Counted from the first letter of the stretch, positions 27,688-39,439 are shown. The stretch is 64,000 nucleotides of DNA from Pleodorina starrii (GCA_030267565.1 BRXU01000018.1:2046001-2110000); one strand, 5' to 3'. Notes: generated by a model from the sequence alone, not told the origin. Numbers and translations: made by a program.

Positions 27688-28428
27688 TCAGTGGCCCATG
27701 GCGTTGCACTTGTAACACGGCCCCTTGGGAGCCTTCGGCGCCGACGGCCCCGCCGCGGCCGCCACCTGCGCCGGTTGCGCCTTCCCGGGAGGCTTAGCAA
27801 CCTTCCGGCTCTCAGCTGCGGCCTTGATGGCCTTCTTCAGCGCCTTCTGCTCTTCCTCCGTGGCCGCGTAGGGCGTTCCCCGCATCTGGCCCACGACATT
27901 CCACCCGTGGTGGTGCGCGATGACCAGCTCTTTTGCCTGCTGCTCGAAGACTTCTTGCGTCTTGCGAACCGCCTCCTCCATCGCCTCCGCGCGCTCCGCC
28001 CGGTTAGCCGCGGGAGCATCAACGACCGCGCGCCACTTGAGCTGCACGTTTGCGAACACGTCGTGTAAGTGAACCAGACGCTGCCGCTGTCCGATGAGCG
28101 ACTTGTTCCCTTTGCCCTCTGAGGCGCCGAAGTCGCAATCGTAGTCCGGCAGGACCATGCGTTGCCTCTTTGGGGCCGGCTCCACTGTCTCCCGCTGTTC
28201 AAGCAGCATTCGCTGTGTCAATAACTGGAGGAGCTGCTGGTGCTCGCGCACCGCATCCATGTACTGCGCGTAAGCCTCGCGTAGCTGCCCGGTCAAAATT
28301 TTTCCCGGATCCGTCACAAGTTGCACCTTTGCAGCTTTGACATTTTTGTGTTCCAAAAGAGCGTTAAGACGCTTCGATGCTTCCTCTACGAGAGAGCCCA
28401 GCTGGTCGGACGCAAGGTCAATGTCCAT
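27688..28428 (-). pseudogene. gag-like zinc-knuckle protein, interrupted
   Basis: The 246-codon frame begins MDIDLASDQLGSLVEEASKR. It is helical and Gln/Leu-rich (REHQQLLQLLTQRMLLEQRE), has a basic patch PAPKRQR, and ends in an Ala/Pro-rich linker and CYKCNAMGH. A CCHC knuckle needs a fourth ligand four residues after the His. A TGA occurs at the first of those positions, and the next codons in the same frame read AKECP, so the stop falls inside the knuckle. This is typical of a retroelement nucleocapsid protein that has decayed, or whose TGA is read through. The downstream polyprotein is missing. Confidence 0.6.
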
Positions 28429-29652
28429 TGTTAAAATTAATGGTGAGGGCCGGCTACCGCGAACGCTATCGCTCAGGCCTTAATGCCCACAGCCTCGCAG
28501 CAACCACCCTGTGTAGCTACAAAACCCGAAAATCACTCCTCCACGCCTTCGCGGACACCTTAACTGGCACCATGTGCTGTACCAACGCCCTTATGAGGGC
28601 ACAACTCCTCTGAGTTCACAGAAAACCTTGGTTTTCTAGCGTTGCACTCAGAAAACCTTCAGTTTACAACGGAAAAAACGATATGGGCCATGGCATGCTA
28701 GTGGGTGCAACAAGACATATTTGTGCACAGTGCATCAGCAAGGCGCGTCACGACGCGTTTCGGCCTTGCCAAAGGGCCTCATCAGGTGACTTCTGCAAAG
28801 TGCTATGCAAGTGCAACCCAAATCAACCTAGTGCCAAAAAGCCCGCGGTGAAACGTTACCGAGATACGCCGTTGTTCGGTAAGCGTGGCGGTAAGCGTGG
28901 TCGGGCTTGGAGAAGAGCGCGAAGGGTGCGCGGAGGGCGCTTGTTCTTGTGCGTGAGGGCACGCGGAGGGAGCTTGGGTGTAGCGAGCTTGTTCTTGAAG
29001 GCGCGAGGGCGCGCGATAGAGCAGCGATGTCCGCGCGAAGCGCCGCGAGCTAAAGAAATTTGGAGCGAGTCTAGAGTCATGTTCGGTAATTGCTATTAGT
29101 AAAAACTCGAGAGGCGTTGATGTATTTTGTAGTTAAGCAAAAGACAAGGCGTGGTCTGGCTTTTATGCGGCGCAGGGGTTGTACGGTTCCCTTACGGTTG
29201 GACAGTTGAGCTCAAATCCGGCATGGCCGCGCGGGATCGATGGGAACTTCGGTCGCAAAATGTGGAAAGCCTTTCCCGATTTTATGTCATAATAAAAATT
29301 GAATTCAGCTTATATCTTCTCAACGATGGATATACGATTTTGACAGCGAACCATAAAAATTGGCGGAGGATGACCCAATGGGTCGCGGTGAGACGGTGCG
29401 CAGTCGTAAAGGTGCCAGTCCAGATTTGCAGAAAAGAAATAACTTAGGCCAGAGTAGCGGTAAGGCCAGAGTAGCGGTAAGTTACGGATATATGGAAGTT
29501 GGTTGTTTGCGTACCTCGCAACTCGCAGAGACAGCCCCGGTCCCCCGATAGGGCTGCTGCTGCTGCTGCTGCTGCTGGACCTGCCACTCGTGTGAACGGC
29601 AGCAGCAGTAGCGGCGCCCGCCCCTCCTGTCGACGCATTGCTGCTGCGTCCG

Positions 29653-30918
29653 TCAGCAGCAGCACTGGCACCGCGGCCACAGTTCTCCTTCCCGATGGCT
29701 CGCTTCTTGGGCCCCGTGACGCCGCCGCCTGCCGCTGCGACTTGTGCCGCCACTGGCGTCTGCACACCCCCGCCGCCACCGGAAATGCCCGTTCTGACGT
29801 GCTTGGGGTACCCGGTCGGTCTCAGTGTCCGCCCCGGTCGGTGGCGGAAGGCGCCAGGTCGCGGCCAGTTGCTGTTTGTGCCAGTCGCCCTGCGGGACGT
29901 GACCAGTCACACCCGAGCGCAACAAAACCAGCAGCCGCACCGCGAGGGCTGGCCACGGCCTGCCGCAGTTGAGGAGCCTGCAGGGGTCGAGGGGGTAGGG
30001 TGTGCCAACACCCTACCCCCTCGTGCGCCAACACCGCCGTCCTCAATACCCGCCCATCCACGGCCGAGCACGGGCTGGGTTTTCCCGCCCAAAACATACG
30101 AATTTCAGCAGCGTGTGTCCTGCTGCTGTAAACCCTCCAGCAGACCACACCATATACATAGAAGCACTGCGCAGCAGCCGCAGCTGTAGTATGCGTCTAG
30201 TCACTTACCGTCATTGCGGACTTGCTAAAGAGGGAAGCGACGAAGTCGGCGAGCCTCCTCAGAAAGCCTAGAAGCATACGTGAGATAGCGGAAGCTCTAA
30301 GGTGTCAGCAGGGTCTTGAACCCTGGCCACCGAGTAAATGTGGTTACTCAATAACTGGCCGGAACACTACACACGGATGACTTATATCTCGGCTTCACCC
30401 GCCGGCTAAGATGTCTGTACGACACTGATCTATGGATGGGACCAGTGGTAGGGTCGCTTCGGGTTAGTTGTGTCAGTTGACGCGCGATGCGAGTACGCGG
30501 CGCGCGCTCTTCGCGTTATTGCGCAAATTAAATATTGTTGTTTGTATTAATTACTGTAATATTCCTAAGCGAAATGTAGCTTGCTACAGCAGCATCCACC
30601 CAGCACCCACCCACCCTCTCTAACGCACCCGCGCTCACCTGCTGAGCTCCAGGCTGATGGCTTGTTATAGCAGGCGCCGTCCTGAAGCACGAACAGTCTC
30701 GATCCCGCCATCACCGCCGGCGGCGGCGGCTGCCGCTTCAACATGTCCCCGGGGGCAGCAGTAGTAGTCCTGCGGCCCGCTGCCGCCACTGCCGCCGGCT
30801 GGGGCGCCTGCTGCCGCCACTGCCACACCGCCGGCGCGGCGGCCAGCGGCCCGCTACCGGGCACCGCTGCGGCCGCAACTCTCAGGAGAGGCAGCTCGGC
30901 CGTGAAGGACGGCACCAC
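29653..30918 (-). pseudogene. Two-exon gene fragment, right-arm copy
   Basis: Inverted copy of the 22.0-22.9-kb fragment. The first block (30640-30918) has lost 4 bp after GACGGCGCCTGCTATAAC, which shifts the frame before the GTGAGC donor. The second block (to about 29850) continues open past the point where the left copy is cut, to 29653. The family is unknown. Confidence 0.4.
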
Positions 30919-31032
30919 GTACGAGCACCCTGGCCGGTCGGCAATTTACTTAATAATTTAATATAATTAGGTTAATATTATTAAGTTAATTCATAATTAA
31001 ATTATTTAATCATCAGCGAGGGTGCGGGGCAC
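29840..31032 (-). repeat. Right arm of the 9.1-kb inverted duplication
   Basis: The mirror of 21937-22925. The second-exon block lies at 29840-29998, the next block at 30015-30190, the GC-rich block at 30600-30935, the AT-rich stretch at 30945-31012, and the outer edge reads CAGCGAGGGTGCGGGGCAC. A 400-bp segment (30190-30590) present only here includes a tRNA-like promoter. Confidence 0.85.
30295..30372 (-). mobile_element. tRNA-derived SINE head or decayed tRNA
   Basis: On the minus strand an A-box-like GGCCAGTTATTGAG is followed by a T-arm CAGGGTTCAAGACCCTG whose loop matches the B-box GGTTCRANNCC. The acceptor stem does not pair properly, so a functional tRNA is unlikely. Confidence 0.4.
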
Positions 31033-31732
31033 CCTGAAGGAAGGTCCGAGCGAGGCACCGCCGGCCAGCAGGTGAATCAGCGTGCGTGCAGGTAACACCA
31101 GAAAGTGGGGGGCACGGGGCAGGTCATCAGTGGTGTTGAATGCTTGTATCATGTCTTCCGAGGAAGGGCCCGGGGGGAATGCCAGATCAGTGCATCTTCA
31201 AGGAGGACACACCAAGGACACTACACCTGGCAGGCGCCAGCAGGCCAAAGACACATGAGGGCAGCAGCGGTATGCATGCTTCAACACTGAGCATATACTC
31301 GCTCCGTCCGAGCGCTGAGCCGTGGCCAGGATCCTAAAAGCAAGTAACGGATCACGTGCGTGCGTTTTCTGGACGGGGCGGCGGTTGTCGCGGCGGTGAG
31401 CGAATGAATAAAGGTTGGGCGAGGTTATTTCAGTGAAACGGGATGCGCTGCACGTGCTGGCAGGGCACGGGCTGGACTGGCTGCTCGTTGAATGCAGCCC
31501 CGGATGTATGGATGATTAGATAGCTAGCTGGCTGGGTTAGCGAGGTGCTGCACGCGAGCCGCTTAGCTTGTTGCTGCTGCACACGTGAATGAACGAATGG
31601 GGAAGAGGACGAGCGCGAAGCCCCGCGGGCAGGGGCACGCACCAGCCAGGGGACTGCGACTTCCGTCCGGACGCAGGGCCCGAGGAAGCGAGGATACACT
31701 CCCCGCCGACGTATGGATTTTGCTTCCGATCC

Positions 31733-32080
31733 CCTAGGAAGTGCCTGAGAGTTAGGGCACTGAAGAGGTGGCCGAAAGTTCACCAGTTCGATCCCGGCCT
31801 ACGCAGAGGACTGTGTGATCGATGGTGGTCCTGATGTGGGAACTAATACCTGGTGATCGCATGGCTCTTTAGCCATGTCCCTGTCCCCTGCACTGGTAGA
31901 ACTCATCACGGTTGAATGTTCAACTATGATGTGTCTGGCATATCTGGGAAGAATGCGTGCGGGTACCCAGATGTGATCTGTGAGAGACGGAGCCCAGACA
32001 CTGAGTGGGTGGGAGAAGCAACCCATCTTAGTCAAAAAGGCGGTCACCGCAGTAATGGGCTGTACCCGCCGATGAGGCAT
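31733..32080 (+). mobile_element. SINE-like element with tRNA-type B-box
   Basis: CACCAGTTCGATCCCGGCC (B-box GTTCGATCC) follows an A-box-like stretch (GAGAGTTAGGGCACTGAAGAGG). About 270 bp of non-coding body follows. Ends and target duplications are not clear. Confidence 0.4.
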
Positions 32081-33909
32081 CAGTCTGTTCCCTTAAAACA
32101 CGCTAGGGCTTACCGTCCAGCGTAAATTTTCCTTTTCTTTTCCTGTTCCTGCCTCCGACAAGGCCAAAGCCGAGGTTTGCCGTAGGTGTGTGTATGTACC
32201 GCCAGGTTCCCTTCAGGGCGGCGGGCAGCATTAGAGTCGACGCAGCAACGGGCGCACTTTTGGCAGCTTTCTCCTCCATGTGCATGAGGGAGGCCCCGCC
32301 CGTGAACACATATACAAACACACGCAATTCGGATAATTCGCCTTGAAAACATGACCATGCTTTCGCCTCCCGCCTCTTTCCTCCCCGACTCCCCTGCCCC
32401 CTCCCCCCTCTCTCTCTCCCCCTCTCCCGCGCCTCTCCCACGCCCCTCCCGCTCCCCTTCCCCATTGGTAAGGTTAAAGGCACGCTTTAAAACCGTAACG
32501 CTGGGTCCGCTTCCCAACGGGTCCGCACCCAAACGGCTCCGCTGCCCCATTAGTTCGCCTCAATGACTCAGGAAGGTCACTAGCTGCCCCCCCTCCCGGA
32601 CCGGCTGTGCCGAAGATACCACCGCGGTGTGAACTGGGTCCCCCGCTTCCGTCGCTTCCGTCAGCGCGAAGCTGGACAATGGACGGGTATGCTGCAAGTC
32701 CACTGCATGGCCACCCCCAATACTGGCAGTGGCAGTGGCGTGATTGCCCGGCCTGCCCCCGCCGGCCTTTCCCCACCCCTCCGGCGCAGCCACTCTTGCT
32801 GCTGCTGCCGCCGCCGCAGCAGCTCCATGCACACCACGGCGGCGCGGTTCGCCTCCCGGGGGCTCCACCCCAGGTCCAGCTTCTCCTTCTCCTTTTCCTT
32901 CACTGTTGCCGCTGCGCTGGGCCTCCCCCTCGCCCTCGTCGCCTGTCCACGGTAGTCTCAAGTTCACACGTGCAGCCTCTACACTCCGGGCTTGAAACGC
33001 GAGTCTGGGCTGGCCATCGTGCACTTGTCAGCTGGGAGTCAGAAAGTACTGTGCGGCACATCAGAAACTCCGGTGGCTGCCTTATCGGGCGCCAGATCGG
33101 GTTAGAAGCGCACCCTCCCCACACATCCCCCCCTACACGACGCTTTCTGGCCCCCGTCCCGCACCTCCCGCGCCAGCAGCTTCGCCTCCATCAGGGTCCC
33201 CAACCCACGTTCGTTGCGGTGCAAAGGTCAGGAACAGCGGGACGCCGCCAGCAGGCAAGCACCGCATCGCATCGCCGTCGCCCGACTGTAAACACGACAA
33301 CCGTACGCCCTGCGCGCACAGTACAAACGACAACCGCACGCACGCGCTGGCGCACCACCGCCCTCACCAGTGCCGTCCGCACGTTTGTGGCTGCAAACGC
33401 GCCGCGCCAGCCGTCCCCACCCCGTCGCTGCAACCTCTCCCGCACGCGCACCCCCACCCCCGTCCTCGCATGCGGCATACTGCGACCTCCGCGCCTCCAA
33501 TAGCCCCTCCCCCCTCCAGTGCGCCGCTCGCCAGTGCTGCCCTCCACTCCCATCGCCTCCCATCCCATCCGTTTCCCCCTTGTGTGCACTGCGCCCCAAT
33601 CGCCCTCACCGCAACCCGGTACCGACACCCCCTCGCCCTCGCCCATATTTGCCACCGGCAGTGACCCCCGGCATCGCCACATCGCCCTCTTCCCGGCAGC
33701 TGCAGCCGCAGCCGCGAGCGCGCGCGGCCCCTGACCACCACAACGCTGCTGCTGATACTGCCGCTGCCGCCGCCCAACCCTCACAGCCCTGTGCCGCTGA
33801 CTGTTGCCTCGTGCTCGTGCGCCTGCTGGTCCTGTCGCTCGGTTTGCCCCTTTGGACACTACGCCTGCTGCTGCTGCTGCTGCTGCTGGTATTGCTCCTC
33901 GCGGTGTTG
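32081..33909. other. 3' flank of the OPR-RAP gene, no separate gene seen
   Basis: Long frames exist on both strands but are Pro/Ala-rich composition artefacts. A CTG run lies at about 33869-33890. Parts (32960-33105 and 33180-33215) are duplicated at 20.64-20.83 kb. It probably contains the long 3' UTR of the RAP gene. I found no clear TGTAA on the minus strand. Confidence 0.5.
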
Positions 33910-36900
33910 CTACGTCGTTTCGACGCCCGCCGCCGCCAGCAGTTGGCGCAGGTGGCGGACCTGGCGGGAGCTGAGGCGCAGTGCGGCGAACTGGGGGGCC
34001 ACCACCACCGCCACCAGCCAGCCCCGCTCCTGCGGACGTGGCAGTGTGTGTGTGTGTGTGGTAAGGAGGGGCCACAGGGGTGCAGCGGGCACGTTTATTT
34101 TTTGGTTCCGGGGCTGGCATGAAGGGGTTACCGTGATGAAGGGGGATTTTTCCGGATGAGGATGCGGATATGGGGTAAGAGGGGGTCCGAGTGCAGTTGA
34201 GTAAAGGCGAGCGGCAACAGGGAGAGCGAGGTTTCGGGAGGGACTCGACTCGACCCCGCTCGCCGTGTTGTGCTGCAGGAGCGCCAAAGAGACTGGACGC
34301 GTGGGCGCCCCCACGACACACGATACGTTCGGAGGATGCATTTACGGTTGGCGGTTGACAGTTCACGTGCGGCCTGGGAAGGCGCCCGTGGGCCGTGGAC
34401 CGACGCGCCGGCGCGCCACACACACACACACCCCGCGCCCCGCCCCATCCTACACCCCCCCCCACACACACACCCCTTCCCCATTCCCTCCCCTTGTTTC
34501 CCCTCGCCGACCGAGGGGGCTGCTTGCGTACCAGTACCAGTACCAGGGACGCATCCCTCTCTTACCAACCCCCACCCGCCCACCCAACCCCATCCACCCC
34601 GGCCGCCCCCGCCGTGTCTCCCCCCCCCCCACGAGGGTGCACTCACCCTCAGCAGCTGTACGGCGGTGAACAGCGGCCCCAGCGGCTGCCCCGTCACATT
34701 GGTCGCAAAGTCCGATCGGTCCGCCAGCAGCAGCACCGCAGGGTCCGGGGCCGCGTCCGGCAGCTCGATGGCGGAGGCGGCCGCCAGAGGAAACACCGCG
34801 TGCGTGCGCAGCAGCCGAGGAGAGTAGCCCAGCTGCCGAGCCGCCGCCGCCACCGCCGCCTGCTGAGGGTGCCGCCGCCGCAGCGTGCGCTGCCAGGCCG
34901 CAGCCAGCTGCGCCGCCAGCGGCGGCGACGACAACGACGACGACGACGACGGGGACGTCGAGTGCTCCTCATCCTCGCCGTCACCGTAGTCGCCGTCGTC
35001 ACCACCTTCGTCGCCTTCCAGATGGTCAGGTAGGTGGGGTGTGGGGGTGGTGCGCAGGTGGCGCTGCACCCGGGCCCGCACCGCCCGGTGGGGACTGGCC
35101 AGCAGCAGCGCCAGAGCCTCAGCAGCGATCAGCGCCACGCCGGGCTCCAGCGAAGGCTGCTCCGAAACCCAAACCCGGGCACCCGGATCCGGCCCAACGC
35201 CCAACCCCCGGTCATCTCGCTGCATCGGGACCCCCGCCCGCGCGTCGTCGTCGCCGCCGTCGCCTGCGTCGCTGCGCGCGGCGGCAGCACACTCGCCGTC
35301 CCACGGGTCGGCCGGCGCCGGCACCGCCCGCGGTTCTGGCGCCCCTTCCTGCCGCCTGCTGAGTCTGTGCAGCAGCAGGTCCACCACTCGTGCGAATTTG
35401 CGCCTGTCCTGCGGCGGCAGCACCAGTTGCTGCACCGCCAGCGTCCACAGCAGCACGGCGGCCTGGTGGGTGGTGAGGGCGGGGGCAAGGGCCGCCAGGT
35501 GGGAGGAGGCGGGGCCGCGCCAGCTGAGGCACAGACCCGCGGACAGATGGGCGATAGCCCAGTTGGCCTGGGGGAGGGGGGGAGGGAGGGAGGGAGGGAG
35601 GGGGTTTGGCGGAGGGGGTGGGTGGAGGACGGAGAGGGGGAGACAGGGTGCCGGGGCCGGAGGCCCGGGGGGCGTGGTGGGGCGTGGGGGAGGCAGGGAC
35701 ATCGTCCCCAGCCCGAGGCATAGCCCCGAGTGTGAGTGGTGCAAAGCGCGGGAGTATCTCCTCTCTCCTCGTCTCTCCTCATCTCTACTGCGACCACCTT
35801 TCCTCTCCTCTTCACTCCACTCCTGTCCTGTCCAGGGACTACTTCCCCTTGAAGGGCACGATTTGCCCCCCCTCCATGCCAGCCCCCCCCCAACACACGC
35901 CCTCCCTCTCTTTCCCATTCCCCTCCCCTCCCCTCTCCGAACTTGGCACCCCTCCGCCCACCCCCCTCTCTCCCCTCTCCTCCCCTTCCCTCCCCCCTCC
36001 TATCTTGACAGCCGGTCACTACAACAGGCACCTGCGCTCCCTCGCTGCGATGCGATGCGGTCCCGATCGCACCACAAAGCCCTCCGCTCCCACGCCGCCC
36101 TGACCCGACCTGCCCCGACCTGCCCTCACACCGCCCCCGACCTGCCCCGCCCCGACCCCACCTGCGTGAAGCTAGCTGGCGGTAGCGCCCTCATGCCCTC
36201 CCGCAGCGCCCCACTCAGTGCCTCCAGCACTTCGCGGCGGTAGTGCCCCGCCACCGCACACGCCCACAACACCACCGCCACGCGCCCAGGGCCCAGACGG
36301 GGCACCTTGCGGAGCACGTACGACAGCAGATTGTCGTACAGTACGGCGTTGTAGCAGTCCGACGCGGCAAAGGCCCACAGGATGAGGGCCGCCCAGCGCG
36401 ACGCCGCCGCGCCGACCGGCGGTCGGTCCGCGTCAACCGCCGCCCGGAGGCCGCCGGCGGCGGCGGCGGCGCCGCCGCCGGATCCCGCAGCCGCCGGCAC
36501 GTCGCCGCCGGCGGCATCGTGGCCCGCGTGCCGCGCCGCCACGGCCTCCCCTCCAGGGCCGCCGTCCTCACCGACCGCGGCCGAGTCCTCCTCCTCCTCC
36601 TCGCCGTCGACGATGCGCGGGCCGACGACCGCGCCCCTCTCCGGGTCCGCCTCCGCCGCCAGCTCCCCCGCAGCGGCAGCCGCCGCCGCCGCCGTTGCGC
36701 CCAGGGACGGCGGCGGCGGCGGCTGCTGCAGTGGCGGAAAGAGGCGCAATACGTGGGGCACGGCTCGCTGCATGAGGTGCGGTGAGGCGAATCCCGCTGA
36801 GGCCAGGGCCCACATCGTCATCGCCAGTCCGTTGCGCGGCAGGCGGCCCAACAAGCCGCCGCCAGCCCCACCGCCGCCGCCAGCTCCGCGGGTGCTACCG

Positions 36901-39230
36901 CGGGTGCCACTTCTGCGGGTGGCGCTGCCGCCGCCGCCGCTGCCTTCATCACTGCCAGCTTCGGAGCCGGAGCCGGAGCCGACCTCCTCCTCCTCATCCA
37001 GATCGACCTCCAGCTGCCAGCCCCCTGCCTCGCCCTCCTCCTCCTCTCCCTCCTCCTCCTCCTCCTCGAGATACTCGCCGGCCGTCCATCCCTCCTCTCC
37101 GCTCGCCTCCCACACCCCCCGGCTGCCCTCCCGCAACGGCGGTGCCTCGCCTTTAGCATCCGCGACGCGGCCAGTACCCGGCCCCAGCCCCAGCGCCCCC
37201 GCCCGCGCCCTCGCCCGCGCCGCCACCAGCATCTCTGCGGCCGTCCCGAAAATGCCCGGGTCACTGCGGCCCAACTGCACGTAGGCGCAACAAACCCGGG
37301 GCAGCTGCCGCACGCTGAGGCGGGGCAGCAGGCGGGGGCCCGCCCGGGAGAAGGCCTCCAACAGCCGCAGCTCAGTTTCCGCAGCCGCGTCTGCGTCTGC
37401 GGCGGAGTAGTGTTGTTGTTGTTGTTGTTGTTGTCCTTCTGCCCTCTCGGCTGCGGAGCCGGAGGGGTCTGCAGCCACCTCCGCCGGCCCGCGGCGGGAC
37501 AAGCACCACAGCACCATCACCGCGGCGTCGAGCTCCCCCGGGGACAGGTCGCCGCCCGGGGAAGCGGGGCGAGCAGCGGCCGCGCCGCGGTTGGCGCCGG
37601 CGGCGGCGGCGGTGCGTTCCAGTGCTGTCAGCAGCCTCTCGCAGGCCAGCCCCAGCAGCCGCGCCTGCCGCAACCCCAGCTGCTCCAGCCCCCAGGCTGC
37701 CACGGCCGCGTGGCTCAGGGCCGCGCAGCCGCGCGCCTCCCATAGCTGCTCCGCCGCCGCCAGCACCGCACGCTGCTCCGGCCCCGGCTCGCGACCGCAG
37801 CCCAGTCGCGCCAGGCACCAGATCAGGCTGGAAGCGCCCAGGACCACCCGCCCGCCGCCACCGCCGCCACCGCCAGCGCTGCTTCCCTCCCTGGCGTCAT
37901 CGCCCTGGTCGATGTCGTCCGTCCCCCCGGGCTCCCAGTCCCACGATAGGTCGCCACCAACGTCGCCGGCGCCTTCGGCGCCTTCGGTGCCGTCGGTGCC
38001 GTCGGGGACGGAGCGCTGCTGCGGTGCGCCCAGCAGCAGCAGCGCCCTGACTGCGGCCGGGTGGCGGAACTCCAGACTGGCAAAGGCCCACAGCAGCCGC
38101 TGCCGGCTCTGAGAGCTCCAGACAACCGCGGCGGTGGGGGCGGCGACGGTGGAAGCGGATTCCGAGCCGGGAGGTCCCCGGATCGATCCCGACGGCCGTC
38201 CAGCGCCAGCCATGCTGCGGCAGCAGTGCTCCGCCACGGCGCGCAGGAGGGCCGGGCAGCGGAAGCGCAATCCCGCCAGGCTGGAGCTCAGCAGCGCCAC
38301 ATCGGTGGGACTGGCGGCGGGCAGCTGGACCACGAAGGCGGCCGCGGCGGCGGCCAGGAAGCCGCCGGCGGCGGCGTGCGACGTGCGCAGGCGGTGGCAG
38401 GCCCACACCGAGTTGGCCAGGCCCTGCGGCGTCATGGCGCCCGCCTGCGCCGCCGCGGTGGACAGCAGCCCCGGCAGCAACGGCCCCGGCAGTCGCACCC
38501 CGCCACGGGCGGGCGTCAGGTGCGCCAGCGCCCACAGCACGTTGGCGGTGTCCTGCGGCTGGAAGGCGGGCAGCGCCTGGCAGCAGCGCTCCAGCAGCAG
38601 CCGCAGCAGCAGCGGGTCGGGTCCGCGGGTGCGCCAGGTGGCCAGGGCCCACAGGATGTTGGCTAGGGCCCGGGGGGAGGCGGCGTGCAGCAGGTCATCG
38701 CGGCCGTGCTCGCGGCGCCGCTGGGCCTCAGCCAACAGCGCCGAGAGCAGGGCGCTCGGCGCGGGCCGGCCCAGCTTGGCCAGAGACCACAGCACGGTCG
38801 CGACCTCCCGAAGGGTGGCGTCTGGAAGCGTGCGGGAGAAGCGCACGGCGAGCGAGTCGAGCAGGGCCGCTGCGCCTGGGCGCCGCGCGCCGGGCAGCTT
38901 GACAGCCGCGGACAGCGCCGCCGAGACGTGGATGTGGTTGAGCGCATCCCAATGATTGCTGCAGATGCTGGACAGCTCGTCGATGTGCTGTGACCTGCTG
39001 ATGGCCGCTGTCAGCCGCTGCGCGGGGAGGAACGCTGCTGGCGATGCCGCTGCACCCGCGACATCGCCTCGCCAACTGCCATGGGATTGGCTACGTATAA
39101 TATTACATCTCGAGTAATCTACAATTTTGCGTCGCGCGGTCAAGCCAGGCCGCCGTTCGTTGCGGGACCAAACGGATGGCGTCGCGCTGTGTAAACATGA
39201 CTTTGCTAGCATGGCTACTCCTGCCTGCAT
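33910..39230 (-). CDS. OPR-RAP protein, organellar RNA-binding
   Basis: Three exons in phase 0 (36162-39230, 34647-35567, 33910-34029; donors GTGGGG and GTGAGT, acceptors CCCAG and CCGCAG) give about 1,369 residues. The N-terminus MQAGVAMLAKSCLHSATPSV is Ser/Arg/Ala-rich, like an organelle transit peptide. Helical repeats follow with the pattern ANILWALATW, ANVLWALAHL, ANSVWACHRL and MTMWALASAG. These are octotricopeptide (OPR)-type repeats, which in Chlamydomonas bind specific chloroplast or mitochondrial RNAs. A Glu-run and Gly/Ser-rich insert lies at about residues 700-800. The C-terminal RAP domain is split by the last intron: AVLLLADRSDFATNVTG, then GWLVAVVVAPQFAALRL. The target RNA cannot be guessed. 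The last exon is duplicated at 20.8 kb. The first Met is uncertain. Confidence 0.88.
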
Positions 39231-39439
39231 TTAAAACGTCGGAAATGCGTAGCATTTTCGGGAAGGACCGTGCGTCCTAACCCACAAACCACATTGCGGC
39301 CTCAAGACAAGTTACTAAAACAACTCAGTTCAACTTATTCAAGGTACTTGCAAGTTGGACTTTAACGAACAGAACATGTACCGGTAACACATTTAAACAA
39401 CAGAACCTGATCAACCGCTCGCTGTACGGCGATGAATGC

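Larger units (their letters stand above)
26841..28661 (-). mobile_element. Short LTR-type retroelement, gag only
   Basis: The termini read TCATGAG and CCTTCA on the plus strand and are flanked by 4-bp GTTT duplications (26837-26840 and 28662-28665). A 298-bp repeat (26841-27138) recurs at 28445-28661 without its first part. A second partial copy starts at 27143 after another GTTT, as if two insertions share a junction. The interior holds a 70-bp minisatellite and a gag-like gene on the minus strand. There is no protease, reverse transcriptase or integrase, so the element is non-autonomous. A DIRS/PAT-like split-repeat element is an alternative reading. Confidence 0.6.
26578..28838 (+). mobile_element. 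Repeat unit Q-X, copy 2, carrying an LTR-type insertion
   Basis: Q (26578-26840) and X (28666-28838) match copy 1 in the same order and orientation. They are separated by an 1821-bp element (26841-28661) flanked by GTTT on both sides. Copy 1 preserves the empty site with a single GTTT. Confidence 0.75.

Noticed and set aside
26841..28665. CRISPR-like array
   Set aside because: Repeats are few, long and explained by LTRs and a minisatellite; eukaryotic nuclear context.
28683..29099. 138-codon Arg/Gly-rich ORF
   Set aside because: It starts inside repeat block X, with no known domain; the other X copy does not keep the frame.
32607..33503. 298-codon Pro/Ala-rich ORF in the RAP-gene 3' flank
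   Set aside because: Composition artefact; the duplicated copy at 20.6 kb does not preserve the frame.
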